Shown: positions 14,687 to 26,726, counted from the stretch's first letter. The stretch is 64,000 nt of DNA from Ceratorhiza oryzae-sativae (GCA_030998015.1 JARWMV010000233.1:1984001-2048000), one strand, 5' to 3'. The notes: generated by a model not told the origin, from the letters alone. Translations and numbers: made by a program.

Positions 14687-16805
14687 TCAAATACCAGCGA
14701 TGTACGCTTCCTTTTGGAATCGCCGGTCCATGCGCTTGTCATGCGCCAGTTTGTTTTTTGCTGCCTCTTGTACTGCAGCAACGACCAATTTTGTCTTGCG
14801 TCCTTCTTCGACCTTCGAAGAATCGATTCGTCGTGCCTCTCCTCGAGTCCATGAATATTGATCATCTGTAAAGTTCGCCTCCATGTACTCTTCGGTCTTG
14901 TTTGCACGGTTTGTCATTAATGCATTGTATTTATGTAGAGTGAGGCATGGAAACCGCCTCGTCCAGACACGCCAGGTTCCAAGCACGCCTTCGTTAACAT
15001 TGTTTGTTGGTGGCATAAATGCTAGCTCACGCTGCTCAGGGCTCATGCAAGCAAACGGTGCGTCTGTCAGGAATTCATCTGTGAAGCAGACCCATGTTTG
15101 TAGTGCACCCTGGCAGAATGAAATGAACAGATCTGTAAGGTATGGTAACTCAGATTCGTGTCGCCGGAGTGCTTGGATCACCTCAGGGTTATCCCACTCT
15201 AAGCCATCGAGTGTAGCTGTAGCAGCGAGTGCACTTGGGCTAAGCACAAGTCCAGGATCCAGAATAATTGACTTTAGGTGACTTTGAACTGTATCATGTA
15301 GCGTGGAAAGATCAGCAAGGCCTTTACCAGTCACAGTTGCTGTATGAACCAGGCGCATATATGGCTTAGACACGATTTGCCCATAGAGCGATATGACAAT
15401 TAACTCTGCCAGCATCGCAGAGCAACCCAGACCTCGAACTACGTTACTCTCCATATGATTCAAGGCCCCAGACGACTTTTTTTGCTGACAGTGTTCCATA
15501 AAATCGATGTATGCGGCATGTAATGTGCAAAGTTCAGTTGCGGCGTCAATATATGAGCCATATCGAACATTACTAGTGTCTGGAAAGCGGCAAGAGCGAT
15601 GATGATATAATCGAAAAAAGTCGGCATGGCTGTCTTGATGACCTTTCTTGTCGTCCTTGTGATTGAATACAGCGCCAGCAAGACTGCAAAGCTTTATTGC
15701 ACCAGCCTCAGAAACTGCAATTGCTTGTTGCTCCACGGGTGATGTATCTGTTGAAATCCCGCCAAGTGCAATGGTTGCGTCGTTGTCCTTATTAAACAGG
15801 ACCGAAGGTGAGGTGAGGGTTGGGTTTTCCTTCCAAAAGGCCAACATACCAGAAGTACCACCTTTAGCCACATTCATGTCTTTATGAGCACAACATCTGC
15901 CTCGAACCACCCGAGAGTGATCAAGCTGAATATCTGGTAGGCTCTGATCAAAATCGCTACTCCCTAGTTGACTGATTATTTTTTGGTACTCGATTGCATG
16001 AAGATTTTCTTGTTCGACAAGAGATAGCTTGGCAAATATATCCGCACCACCACCAGCTAACTCAGATCTAGCTTGTATGCTCATATAGACCTGCTCAGCT
16101 TCAGCGCTCTCCAAGTTCAGTAGTGCTAGGTTACCTAAATGGTTTATCCAGGATTCTCTTTTCCATTGCTCCTGTATTTGGGCAACTTTTATTTGGTCTT
16201 TAGCATGGTCTCCGTTGGCACCGCACAGCTTCTGTGCAATGTCTGAGGCAACTAGGGGTGAAATCTTGGAAGTGAAGCACTTAGGAGCCCACTGGGCAGT
16301 GTCACATAGGTCTTCAACTGAGGATTTTAAAGTTGAAACCTGTGTCTCACTTGTATGGTCAGGGATCGATTCAACTGCGAGGAGTAGCTGCTGGTGGGTT
16401 CCTCCAGTATTTGCCATTATATGCATGCTACTGAAGTTGATATTGCACTGCAATGTTGAGTCCATGCTGGTAGTAACACCTATATATGCGCATGAGCAGC
16501 TTTCTATTAGACTCAGTATCATGAGGCATACCTTGTGCTTTCGAAAGAACGTCTGCGGCTTGTATTTTTGCGCCAACACCACCTTCCAACACAAATCAGC
16601 CAACTGAGCATGGTGAAGGTATATGTCCTATACTAACACCAAAAGCAAGCACACACATCTGGATGACCTTTGGGACCTGGACTGCAGATACACCCGACAT
16701 AGCCAGCCTGCATGACAAGCTTTGAATTTGAGCATTGTAAGTGCCAGACTTCTTGCTCTTGAAGAGAGACTTTGACTGAGTGTTTTTCGACATTTTGGCT
16801 AGCAT
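14687..16805 (-). pseudogene. Transposase-like protein of an uncharacterised basidiomycete family, interrupted
   Basis: The main open reading (16603-14687) contains CCAHKDMNVAKGG, an SVLFNKDNDATIALGG block, KLCSLAGAVFNHKDDKKGHQ and FPDTSNVRYGSYIDAA. I recall this set from abundant mushroom-genome repeat proteins that have no accepted functional name. The N-terminal part lies in another frame from 16805 (LSCRLAMSGVSAVQVPKVIQ). In that same frame a TGA at 16596-16598 precedes FVLEGGVGAKIQAADVLSKA, text continuous with the family. So the TGA appears to be an in-frame nonsense codon, after which an intron (starting at a GTATGC after KAQ, about 16,530) joins to the main exon. An ATG at 17327 opens a 48-codon reading that could be a first exon. 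The DNA cleavage mechanism is unknown to me. The copy is probably inactive. Confidence 0.6.
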
Positions 16806-17780
16806 ACACTGGTAGGAATCTTCAGCTGCATGTGCTCTTTTCTTCCAGCTTGTTTTAGACTGTATATATCACTCGGCTTTGCTCTTAATACGATTAATAT
16901 TCTCCACCTGTGTCGTGATTTGTCTACTCAACCAAAGCACAAGGGAATCAAGTTGTTTTTGAGTTTCCTTGTGTTTTTGTGCATTTAGACTTGCTTTCTT
17001 TTTTGATCTTGCCAAAGCCTTCATAACATTGTGTTTTTGAGTGAACAGATGTGAGTACCAAGTGGTAAGGGTGTTGCTTCAGGCTAGTAGTTTTTTGAAG
17101 TGTTTTGAGTCTTGTCCTTGTGAACCACGAACAGTATTCCCAACCTATTGAATTTGAGTAGCATACATGGGGTACTTGAGCTAGTGATCACTCAGTTTGA
17201 CTTGTTTACTAATGTCTTCTGCTCCACTTATGATCTGAGCACCTTTTCCTTGTTGAAGTGCAGCTTGCTGCAATCGAGATTGCTTCCTCTGACCACATTT
17301 GGGTGTAAAGACTGACTTAAGAAGCATCCTGTATGCATATCAAAAAATCTAGAATATCTGATCCGCTTCTATAGTGAAGGAAAGCCATAGGTGTACCAAT
17401 GACAACAGAATGAAACACATGACCAATCAGTAGAACCAAACAACAACAACCACAGATCACACATAATTGAGATTGAGAAACATTCATGACGCATGCTAGA
17501 TATGCGAATGTGATGCTACAAAATCTTCTGAGATACCTATAAGTGAACTTTGTTAAGGTCAATTTCTAAATGGGTGCTCTTGGTTTATGGATTCAAGGGT
17601 ACTCGACATTGCTATAATTTGATACCGCTTAGATAAATGCTTTTTGACCTTAACATTCGTCATGTAAACTCGTATATTACAATAAATCAATCCTTCAAAA
17701 GTGTCATCTTTTCCCGTTGTCGACCATTGAGAGGTTGATTTTCTGTGCCATCAATTTCCATCAAAAGTACCACGTGACGA

Positions 17781-17812
17781 GGGGGCACGGCACGCTTCGC
17801 GTGCCGACCCCC
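17781..17812. repeat. Right hairpin of the element
   Basis: GGGGG pairs with CCCCC, enclosing the same 19-nt core CGGCACGCTTCGCGTGCCG as the left copy. Only these two copies were seen in the window, about 3.5 kb apart, so they probably mark the two ends of one element. Confidence 0.75.
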
Positions 17813-18849
17813 ACTTACAAAATAAATGGCCATTCCAACGCAGCTATTTGCATGTGTTTGGCTGCTGGTAAGATCCACAAGCGCTGTCATGTCGGTAAAT
17901 TGAAATTTTAACCTTCCTCCCAACCACCCCATCAAGCGACCAGCATTTCATCAAGTAAGAACCAAACCGCTTGTCTTTTTGTCTGAGTCCTACGTATGAT
18001 GAGCTTTTGCTGTGCACCAGACGGAGTTCGCATTGACGATACATTCCCTGGCTCTAATCTACGCTGTAGAGTCCTGAAATCCCCGCCTCATATTCTCCCT
18101 CTTGGTCTCGAACGTTGAACGATACTGACGCATCATTTCCAGATCTACATACTGTGAGATTCAATAGTCACACCAGAATTTTAGGGTTCAATGGTCTGTT
18201 GGAACGGAACGTTTTTAATCGTTAATGTAATTTTGTCGTGATGCAGTGGTTAAATGAATCCTTACGGTTCAGTTTCGTGAAATTGATCGCTAGAGACAAA
18301 TCAGATCTGTGGTCTCTGGAAAGCAAATAGTTGCTGACAAATGCTTCACCACATACGACAACATCACCACCTAGCTCGTGCGTGTTCGTGACAACTCAAT
18401 TACTTGCTCTGACCCCGCTTTGCCCCTGGCTCCTGCTTATATCCATTACTTCTAATAACCAAGTTTTGATATTCATAACTATACCCCACCATCATATCAG
18501 CAATTGTTTCCACATTATTACGCAAATCGCGAGTTACCTGGCGATCGTGTTATCCAAGAATCTATTCACTGCCAACGACTTACTGTGAACAGTTGACACT
18601 CTGACCGCATTCAAGGCCTATTCCGGCTGGCAATCCTCGAGGCTTCCATCTGACGAAACGCTCGGATCTTTTAACTATCCGTACAGAAGAGGTTCGTACC
18701 CGACGCTTCGCCTTAGCTGTGTCACTACAAAACCCTCTCAGACCCGATCTAACAAAACTCCACCCACGAGCCCTCAATAGTGATCTACACTTACTGAATC
18801 ACATGAGATCTGGCCACTTTTCTAGAGGCTAACTCACACGTATTTCAAC
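17813..18849. other. Gap between the element and the F-box gene
   Basis: About 1 kb, A/T-rich. It must include the promoter of the F-box gene at 18850. A pyrimidine-rich stretch and several short open readings (for example 18331-18588) have no recognisable protein character. No RNA gene seen. Confidence 0.35.
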
Positions 18850-20688
18850 ATGGTCACGCTACATGTGAGTTTCCCTGGCTACTATTTTGTGTATATGAAT
18901 CTTACGTACCTTCTATTAAACCCTTAGCTACGAGGAGGACCTACTGGCCCTTCCTCTTTGACATACCGCACCTCCCTGTCCGCTCATTCTGCTTCTGAAT
19001 GGGCCGAGGAGTCTACAAATCTCGTTCGTACCCAGCTCCTACGAAGATGGCTCACAGCACGGATGGAACTGGCGCGGGCAACACAAAACTATTTGGAGGC
19101 TAGTGCGGTCATCGAAGCGGATTGTGCGCGCCCATCTGTATCTCACCTCGATGAGCTTGCCCTGGAGAACACGTTTATAACGGTCAACACCCACCTAGGG
19201 ACGCTCCAGGGGGATGAACAGAGATTGTGGAAAACCAGGATCATCCTGCAAGGATTGCGGAACAAATCTCGCGTCCTTACTCCAGTGAACTTGCTTCCCC
19301 CCGAGATTCTGACAGACATCTTCCTGATTGCCGTCGAATCAGACCGCGCAACTCGTGCAACCCTGGCTCAGCAACTCCGAGAGAACGGAAAAGACAGCGC
19401 TATCTCTGCACGGCTTCGACGCCCAGACCTCGCCACGGTCATTTCCAGCGTTAACGTTTGGTGGCGGCGAATTGCTATCCGTACGCGCGCGCTTTGGGCT
19501 CACATCGATCTTACCGAAAGCGGAGCCCACAAGAGCATTCCATTTGCACGTGCCAAGCTCTGGCTCGAGCGTGCCCGCGGGGCTCCTCTGCATGTCTCTA
19601 TCAACACCACCAGCACGGCAGAAAGTATCGTCGATGCATGGAGTATTCTTCCTCTCCTCCGGACCCATGAAACGCATTTCCGTTCGCTAGATCTGGCTCT
19701 CACCCAATCTAACGAGGTGCACGCCGTAATGGCGAGGTGGCTCGAAGATGGATCACCTAACTCATTGCGTTCTCTTGCTATCTCTGTCCCGCGCTCTCCC
19801 CAGCAAGAAGATTCGCCCCATGCGTTACCTCCCGGAATGATGTCCCGTGAACAACGCAACTCATTCTTCGAACCGTTAACTTCACTCGATCTAGATGGAA
19901 TATATCTCAGCTGGGGTGGAGCGGCGTTCCGTAACCTAGTCGACCTTCGGCTTTCGAGGCTAACAGACCAAGTCTGTCCGAATGTGGAACAGTTTGTTGG
20001 AATATTATCCGGCAGCCCCCAGCTGCGCACCCTTTGGCTCCGCCACATGACCATTCGTGTTGGTGCTCGTATGAACTTTGTACCAGTCCAATTGGCTAAC
20101 CTCGAGATCCTGGGGCTCGAACACGTAGACCCCCAAGGACTATGCCTCTTGCTTCCACTCCTCGCGCCAGGGCCTTCTTTGTACGTCAAAATCGCTGCCT
20201 ACACCAGGGACCCCGGGGAGGTTGGAGACGCATTGACGGATCTATTCGCCCGATCCAGGGTGGAGAAACTGCACTTGAGGACGTTCGTCAACCCCGCACA
20301 AGTGCCAAGGATGTTGTCCTGCCTTCAGCATCTCCGAATATTTACGTGCGAGGAATTGAATATCGGAGACGAGTTCTTCGAGGCAATGACGCATGGTCCG
20401 ATAAGTGCTGACGGGCCTCCGACCAATGCGCAGGAAGGGAACACGTCTGGCAACCTGTGTCCCAATCTAAGCAAACTTGATTTGCAGCGGTGTAGACTTT
20501 CGATTGAGGCTTTACGCAGCATGCTCACAAGCCGTTCGATTCCACGGCTTTCGATTACAGGGTGTTATATGATGGCTTGCGGAGCGAGTGATGAAGTCCC
20601 TCGGTTGATGGAAGAGATTGAGCAATGTCTGAATAGTTCGGCCCAAGATGTCTGTTTATATGACAATAGCCTGGAAATTCATGATTAG
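18850..20688 (+). CDS. F-box/leucine-rich-repeat-like protein
   Basis: Likely substrate adaptor of SCF-type ubiquitin ligases, from the large agaricomycete F-box family. I place the start at ATG 18850: a five-codon exon (MVTLH), a GT-AG intron 18865-18927, then an exon running LRGGPTGPSSL straight into a single open reading to the TAG at 20686-20688. The N-terminal third is helical. The F-box core is LTPVNLLPPEILTDIFLIAV near 19285. The rest is leucine-rich repeat-like (for example LRTLWLRHM, LANLEILGLEHV, LSKLDLQRCRLSIEALRSM). Length is about 590 residues. The large, nearly intronless coding region is usual for this family. No partner or target can be inferred. The open reading is intact, unlike the F-box copy at 39,975-41,157. 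Confidence 0.82.
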
Positions 20689-20956
20689 GACCACCGTTTG
20701 CTCTCTATATGCTGCTGCCCTTCTGTCTTTGCTTTGATAGTTTTCCTAGTACTGTGACCAAATAAAGCCATTAGTTCGTATCTCGACTGCCGTTCTGTGC
20801 ACAAAGTGTGAATGTCAAAGGCTGGGCTATATCTACTATGTATTCGCAGCTATTACCCTATGATGGTCCGAACGAGGTTCAATATCACACTTGAATGGCG
20901 CGAGATGGCTGGCAATCGTGTTAGCTAAACCTCATCTTACCCAGTGGCTTCAAGAC

Positions 20957-21278
20957 TCACAAGCCAAGAGAGTTTTCCTTGACCGCGATTACTGGTAGAA
21001 TCTTCTCGCCGTTTTCATCCCGCGCTTTTGAGATTGTAAATCCGGCCAGCATTGACGTGAATGCGATGAGTGAAGACGATTCAGATATATACCGACCAGA
21101 ACAGGTACTATCTCATAGATTATTGCGCAATATAAATTGGGAAACGAGACACCTAACGCCGACCCCACCCCAACGCAGGGGCAGGTGGCGCATTATCTTC
21201 GGGATATCCATTCGGGTTAAAAATATGAGGCTCCGGGTAAACAGCTGGGTCGTGCTTGATTGCCCTGTAGTGGATGTG
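20957..21278 (-). pseudogene. Truncated P450 fragment (3' end only)
   Basis: The minus strand gives AVYPEPHIFNPNGYPEDNAP, then ALGWGRR. A short intron-like gap with GT at its start follows, then a segment containing CSGRYISES, the heme-ligand region, and SMLAGFTISKARDENGEKIL to a TGA at 20957-20959. It aligns piece by piece with the last two exons of the complete P450 next door (SIYPDPETFNPDRFLDPDTP, GWGRR, CPGQYIAEG, FEISKARDENGNEI). The upstream membrane anchor, I-helix and ExxR parts are missing. It is a partial tandem duplicate or the remains of a second gene; divergence shows it is not recent. Confidence 0.72.
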
Positions 21279-21965
21279 CAAAATGAAACGAGGACTGCAC
21301 CCCTTGGAGAGGAGCCCACCAGATGTTTCCGATTCTAGCGTACAGCACGCCGTTGCTTAGTACTTAGACTATTGCGTGGAGATAGGTCATACACGATGGA
21401 GCCTTTCGGTACAAGATAACCCCTATTTAAGAGTGGTAAATTTACGCGTTTGCTTTGTGTCCGCCATATGTACAAAAACAACTATGCGAGAGCTGCACTT
21501 GAGGCAACGACAAAGGCCTTGGATAGGATAGTGGACGTTTGGGCTACAAAGACTTCAGATTAGATTGTAGGGTAAGCGAGTGTAAAGGAAGTTGAGTGAT
21601 TGAATTTGGTTGATAGCAGTAACCGGGATGTGGGGTCCTCATATACCCAGATTTGTTCGGATCAGACCTTTATTTTTATGAGCGAGACGCAAACAATTAC
21701 AATGTTGGCCCGACCAGCCGGCTTGGCAAAGATAATTTGATTCAACGAGTTCACAATCCTAAAACACGATTCCGCTGCCAAACCACATAGGGACCAGCCT
21801 ATCTCGCAGGGCGAACAAAGCAGCCAACTACTTCTGCCCTACGCTTCGGAGACTAAACGTTGATAGTGGTTCGAGCGTGGTGTTATCTTGCACTTGAATG
21901 TCTCTGGATGGCTATGCCCAAGGCTAAATCAATCGCAAGAGGCAAACACTTCATATCAACACTTA
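21279..21965. other. Gap between the P450 fragment and the complete P450
   Basis: About 690 bp. If a full second P450 once existed, its 5' exons should be here on the minus strand, but I see no P450 text. No other coding sequence recognised. Confidence 0.35.
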
Positions 21966-24085
21966 CTACACCAATGAATTCTCCTTGGCTTTGGTAGTCG
22001 GCGTGATCTCGTTGCCATTCTCATCTCGAGCCTTGGATATTTCGAATGCAGCCAGCACCGAGGCCATGGCGAGAAACAATGTCCCTTCCGCGATGTATTG
22101 ACCAGGACAGATCCTATTGGTCCGATCCAAACTTGTGACCAATGTGGACAAGGCGTGTTACCCTCACCTACGGCCCCAGCCAAATCCCGGAGTATATGGC
22201 GTATCTGGGTCTAGGAACCGATCTGGATTGAAGGTTTCTGGATCTGGGTAAATGCTTGGGTCTCGCGTGATGGCCCTTGGTGCGGTTATATGCGCATCAA
22301 ATTGAACCTGATATTCAGCAAAATGAACACTAACCAAATATTCCCCATTCTGATCTCCAGCCATTAGATGAGCCTCGCGTTAAGCGGCAAGATCACTCAC
22401 ACAGTAGCGCCCTTTGGGATGAGATAACCCTTGTAAACGTCGTCTTGGACCAAGCGGTGAGGCATCCCTGGTTGGATCATCAGCGAGGCCTACGAGTTTA
22501 TTTGTTGCCTCGAGGCTACCTAGAGGTGTCACAGGGAGCCACCGAATAACCTCTTGGACAATCGCATTGAGATATGGAAGGATCTCTCGGTCTTCCATCG
22601 TCGGGAGACGGTCTTGTCCTATGACACGATCGATCTCAGCTTGCGCCTTTTGTTGAACTTTGGGGTACAGAGTCATAGCGAGGACGAAGATCATGAATGA
22701 AGAGACACTCTGCGGAAAATGTGAATCGAGTAAATTCAGAAGAATTGCGACGATTATGACTTGCCGTTTCGGAACCAGCTAATATCGAGTCGAATAAGGT
22801 CAAAAGGACATAATACCATGACGCATATACCCACCTGGAAACAACGTGCCAGCTAAATGCTTGATGTGATCCTCGGCATCATCCGGGTCCATCCCGCTTT
22901 CAGGAATGTCGGCCAGTAGGGTTTGTACGACCGAAGGCTCCGCTGTGCCCTCTTGCTACGGCCGAATGTCTTCAGCCCCCGTGCAACTACAGAGACTGAT
23001 CCCACTCACGATCTGACGCTTTGTCCAATTGAACGTCTCGTCAACCACAACCTCTTTCTGCTTTCTCCACTCGACTATATCCCGCTTCCACTCTGCCCCA
23101 GGCATCCAAGGTGGGACATACTTGAGCGCCGGAACCGTATTCACGAGAAAGTCTATTCGGCACGTCACGTAAATGTGAACCAAAACTGGTGGCAGGGATC
23201 ACGTACTTGAAGCCAGCCCAGCACGCATCATATTGGCGTTTGTAATCCCAACCAACACGACAAACCTATCATCAGCACTCTTGACCCGATACCCATACGT
23301 AATGCGCATGATAATCCCACTCGACGCTCTAAACCCAACTGAGTTCATCCGAACCCAGAATATGCTCTACTCACTGCCTAAAGCTTTCCTCGATGTTCTC
23401 ATTTGAATCCAACAGTCGTTTCAAAAACGCTTTAATCTCGGTCTCTTGATACGAATGATATACCGTCGCGGCATTTTTGGAGAGAAACTTGTGCATCATC
23501 TTTCGATAGGTTCGGTGTCGCGGACCGAGCGGACATATGCTGGCTGCCTTTCTCCAGTCGACGCTATCCCCAGGGGGAGGGGGGGGTCAGAACAAACGCA
23601 AGCCGACATGAAGCAGGCAGCTCACAGCCATTCGTCGGCGATCATCACCATCTCTGGTCGATCTGAATAAATCGCCGATCGTTTTTCGAGCAAGTCGTTT
23701 GTGGCCGTCATCGAGTTCAACACGACGGTCGTCTCGCCGAAAATCGTAAATGACACAATGTCGCCTATTGGAGCTCGTTGGCCAAGTCCCCCAAGCAATC
23801 GAATCTCAGCCCATACTCACTGTTAAGCTCCTTTCCTAGCTGCGCGAAATACCGATGATCGCTTCCGGGCGGGAGCGACCTCATGTGACCCACAAACCAT
23901 TCTGGCTCGCCCGGAGACGGCGGGAGCGGCAACTTGGACGCCCGGGGTCGCTGCTTTTGCCACATGTACACAAAGAACGAAACAACCACTGCGCTGGATG
24001 CGACGACATATGCCCTGGATGACATGGTAAACCCGGTGGTCGTCTGCTCGTTGGCTATCGCGTTCGGGTCCTGGGGCGTGGACAT
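21966..24085 (-). CDS. Cytochrome P450 monooxygenase
   Basis: Membrane-anchored heme monooxygenase of the fungal secondary-metabolism or detoxification type; basidiomycete relatives are often named O-methylsterigmatocystin oxidoreductase, which says little about substrate. The start at 24085 (MSTPQDPNAIANEQTTTGF) leads to a transmembrane anchor, AYVVASSAVVVSFFVYMW, then a proline hinge (KLPLPPSPGEPEWFVGHM). The ExxR region is reached after VIGQDRLPTMEDREILPYLN. The PERF-like motif is FNPDRFLDPDTP. The heme loop GFGWGRR is split by an intron from a next exon beginning with the Cys of CPGQYIAEG. The end is KENSLV, stop 21966-21968. About ten exons are needed; several internal borders are not resolved. 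Confidence 0.85.
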
Positions 24086-24176
24086 CCCACCTCGCGTCGC
24101 GCAGTTGATACGTCATCTTAATTCAGTTGGAACTATACAGCAAGACTTGACCGAGATTGATTACATCATACATTCC

Positions 24177-25062
24177 CTATTCCGGCTTTTGACCAATCCA
24201 CAAGGCCGTGTGCACCTTGGCGAGCTCCAACAAACGCGCATGCGAGTCGTGCTCTGACCACTCGACGCCAAACACGTCGAGCAAATCCCTCAGATCGTAT
24301 ATCGAGTGTTTCGCGCGCCTGGCCAACACCGGGTTGACCTCGGGCTCGAATACATGCGGAGCCGCCTCGGCCTCGGCCAACTCGCGAGCCAACACCCGTT
24401 CAGCATCCCGGTCCCACTCGCCGCGCTGCCCTGCTGGACTCGTCGGGCTCGCGTCCACTCCGTCCGGATCGGCGTGCAGCACGCGCTCCACCCAGGCCTG
24501 CCGACATAGCTCCACGGCGGCTTGGCGTTTTTCGCGGCTGCGGACGAGCGTCGGTGGGGCGTCGAACACGTTTGCGCCGTGCGAGTTGACTCGGCGGCCC
24601 GAGTACCGCGCTGCCCAGTAGACGAGCTGGTCGACTGTGAGTGCTTCGCACCAGAGGGACCCTTGTCGCCCTGGAGGGGCGATAGATAGGTCGATCGGTG
24701 TGAACAGGGCGGACACAGCGGCGGTTTCGATCGCTTTGCGGGGTTCACATGTCTCTCGGTCGTGGGTGCATGAGCCATGTGGGGTCAACAGCAGATGGGT
24801 GACCTGCTCCGGAAAGGTATTCTCCCATAGGCCTCTGAGCCTGAGGTACTGCCACAGTCGTTCGCTCGGCCATCTAACAGACAATACCTCAGTGGAATCT
24901 ATAAAAAAAAAAACCTGGACTAAGCCCAAGCCAGACTCACTGGCGAATTAGTTCCTCCGGCGACGCGCGCCCGTTTCTCCCTAGCGCAGCCTGTGCCAGT
25001 TCGTCTCCGAGCGCCAGCCAAGCTAAATTAAGCCCCACCAACGCTAATCCATAAACATGCAT
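24177..25062 (-). CDS. Protein of unknown function (orphan)
   Basis: Two exons: from ATG at 25062 (MHVYGLALVGLNLAWLALGD) through ASPEELIRQ, a GTGAGT intron containing a long poly-T tract, then a single open reading (WPSERLWQYLRLRGLW) to a TAG at 24177-24179. The protein is about 280 residues, acidic toward the C-terminus, with an Ala/Glu-rich helix (RVLARELAEAEAAPHVFEPE) and a final LRDLLDVFGVEWSEHDSHAR segment. The N-terminal 20 residues are hydrophobic enough for a signal or anchor, though without a clear cleavage site. GC content is high, like the two genes downstream. I do not recognise the family. Phase-consistent splicing and a long open reading in one frame support a real gene. It starts only about 90 bp beyond the P450 start. 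Confidence 0.6.
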
Positions 25063-25620
25063 CCTAGCAAAGCCTAGCGTAAATGAGCACGCCTCAGGGG
25101 GGGTCAAAGGTGGGGGGGAGACAGCTGGTGGTAGTTGCCACCAAGAGCAACGCAGCTTATTCCAAATTCCTTACCTTTGACGCCCAACCACGTTCTAGCG
25201 TCCGTGTCAGCCAATCGAGAGACAGGCCTCTGATATAACCTGCGAGGGGGGGACAAGGCGAGCCGAGCGCTGTGTCTCAGATTTTTGCCCCCGTCTACGT
25301 CCGTGTTGCGCACTTGGTCACGGTCCGGTGTTGATTTTACCCCGCTCCGCGTCGCGGCGTCAATATCGCAGTGGCTACAGACACACTTCAGCCTCTTGAC
25401 CCGTCGCGGGATCAAAAAATCTGTTCCCATTGCGGCTGCTGAATCTTAACTCTACAATCTACCCGGCGCGGTATCAAAGCTCGATTCTGAGGCAGATTTA
25501 CACTACGCCGCGTGGTGGCTGTTTCATCGCTCCCTCACCTCACCATACACGTCCAACAACAGCAGCAGCAACAACTCCGCGGGCGTTGACTCATCTCGGA
25601 CACGCAACAGACGACTCGTC
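25063..25620. other. Gap: shared upstream region of the orphan and SURP-like genes
   Basis: About 560 bp between two divergent starts. It contains several G-runs and C-runs (for example near 25,096-25,120 and 25,246) and short stray open readings. No clear TATA box or coding sequence. Confidence 0.35.
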
Positions 25621-26726
25621 ATGTCGAACAAACGAAAACGCATCCCTTCGCCGTCGCCACCACGGACCGATGATGATGATGATGATCGCGGTCCGGTCCG
25701 AGTTTGAGAATCCAAGCGTACGAGGCGGATATGGTGCGCGATCGACCAAATCTAGCCGAGCTAGTCGAGATGGAAACGCGCGAGTCGGGAGGACGAGGGG
25801 GGTTGATTGGGTGGGGGGCCGAGTGGGTCGATAGGTGTGTGCATGTTCTGGTTTGAGAGCGTGGATCCGTGGAGAGGGTTCATGGATTCGCGTGTGTGTG
25901 TATACGTGGGGGCGGGTAAGGTTGGTGTTGTATTATCATTGACACAGTACGACGCGCTGGACCTATTCTACACACTCGACTGACCTACCCACAGATTCGA
26001 CGCTCGACTCCTTTTGTCCCCTTCGTCCGTGCCCTCCTCTTCCTTCTCTCCCCATGCCGACCCGGTCGCAGACGTCGGGTGGTCTGAGCTCCCGTCCGAC
26101 TCGGAAGACACGTTCTTCCTGACGCCTCGCGAAATAGCCGAGTACCGACACGAGAAGCAGAAGCAAGACATGGAGCGGGAACGACACAAACGACTCAAGG
26201 CGCTCGCTGATCGCGAAGCAGCCGAGGATCGAGACGTGGCCTATCAAATGGAGAGAGAACACGACGAGGAGACATGGGGAGGAAGCGACGAAGAGGTACG
26301 TCCGTTCATTTCAGCCCCAGCCCCTCCCCTCGCCGATTCAAATGAGACCGAGCCCTCACTGGACCCCAGCCCGACAACGCCCAACTGGAGTTGATGATGC
26401 GCACGGCGACGCACCTGCTTGGTTCGCCGAATCCTGTGCAGCTCGAGATGCGGATATTGGCGAACCACGGGGCGGATCCGAGGTTTGCGTTTTTGCGCGG
26501 GCGGTGGAAGCGGGCGTGGACGAGGCTGAGGGCAGACGGAGATAAGCCCGCGGGTGGGATGGGGGCACTGGCGGGCTACGCAAGCGAGAGCGAAGCGTCG
26601 GAAGAAGGGAGCGCGACGGGGCCTCCTATGTCGGGCGAGGAGCAAGTCGCACGCGCCCAGGCAGAGCGCAGGGCCCGGGCCCGCGAATGGATGCGCACAC
26701 GACGGCAGGCGGCCCAATGTGAATGA
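25621..26726 (+). CDS. Coiled-coil protein with a SURP-like C-terminal module
   Basis: The probable start is at 25621 (MSNKRKRIPSPSPPRTDDDD), an exon ending in an Asp run coded by GAT repeats. The donor of its first intron is not certain. A middle exon (to 26295) contains LTPREIAEYRHEKQKQDMER, a long charged coiled coil. A clean GT-AG intron 26296-26369 leads to the last exon. It has LELMMRTATHLLGSPNPVQL and RILANHGADPRFAFLRGRW, with the hydrophobic spacing and the final PxFxFL element of SURP (SWAP) modules found in splicing proteins. The end is RRQAAQCE, stop 26724-26726. A role in RNA processing is inferred only from this resemblance. The first exon boundary and the SURP identification are the weak points. 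Confidence 0.6.

Larger units (their letters stand above)
14248..17812. mobile_element. Transposable element bounded by matching GC-rich hairpins
   Basis: A segment of about 3.56 kb is flanked by two copies of the 19-nt core CGGCACGCTTCGCGTGCCG, each inside a longer hairpin whose arms are G-runs against C-runs (14248-14278 and 17781-17812). It encodes a transposase-like protein on the minus strand. Base composition is poorer in GC than in neighbouring genes, especially in 16,850-17,780. The element sits between MCM5 and an F-box gene. I did not identify a target-site duplication by eye, so the true ends may lie outside the hairpins. The class is not assigned: the protein lacks motifs I associate with KDZ, Tc1/mariner or hAT transposases. 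Confidence 0.6.

Noticed and set aside
24208..24951. Several plus-strand and alternative minus-strand open readings over the orphan gene
   Set aside because: Ser/Arg/Pro-rich shadows; only the minus-strand frame spliced to the exon at 25,062 has balanced composition.
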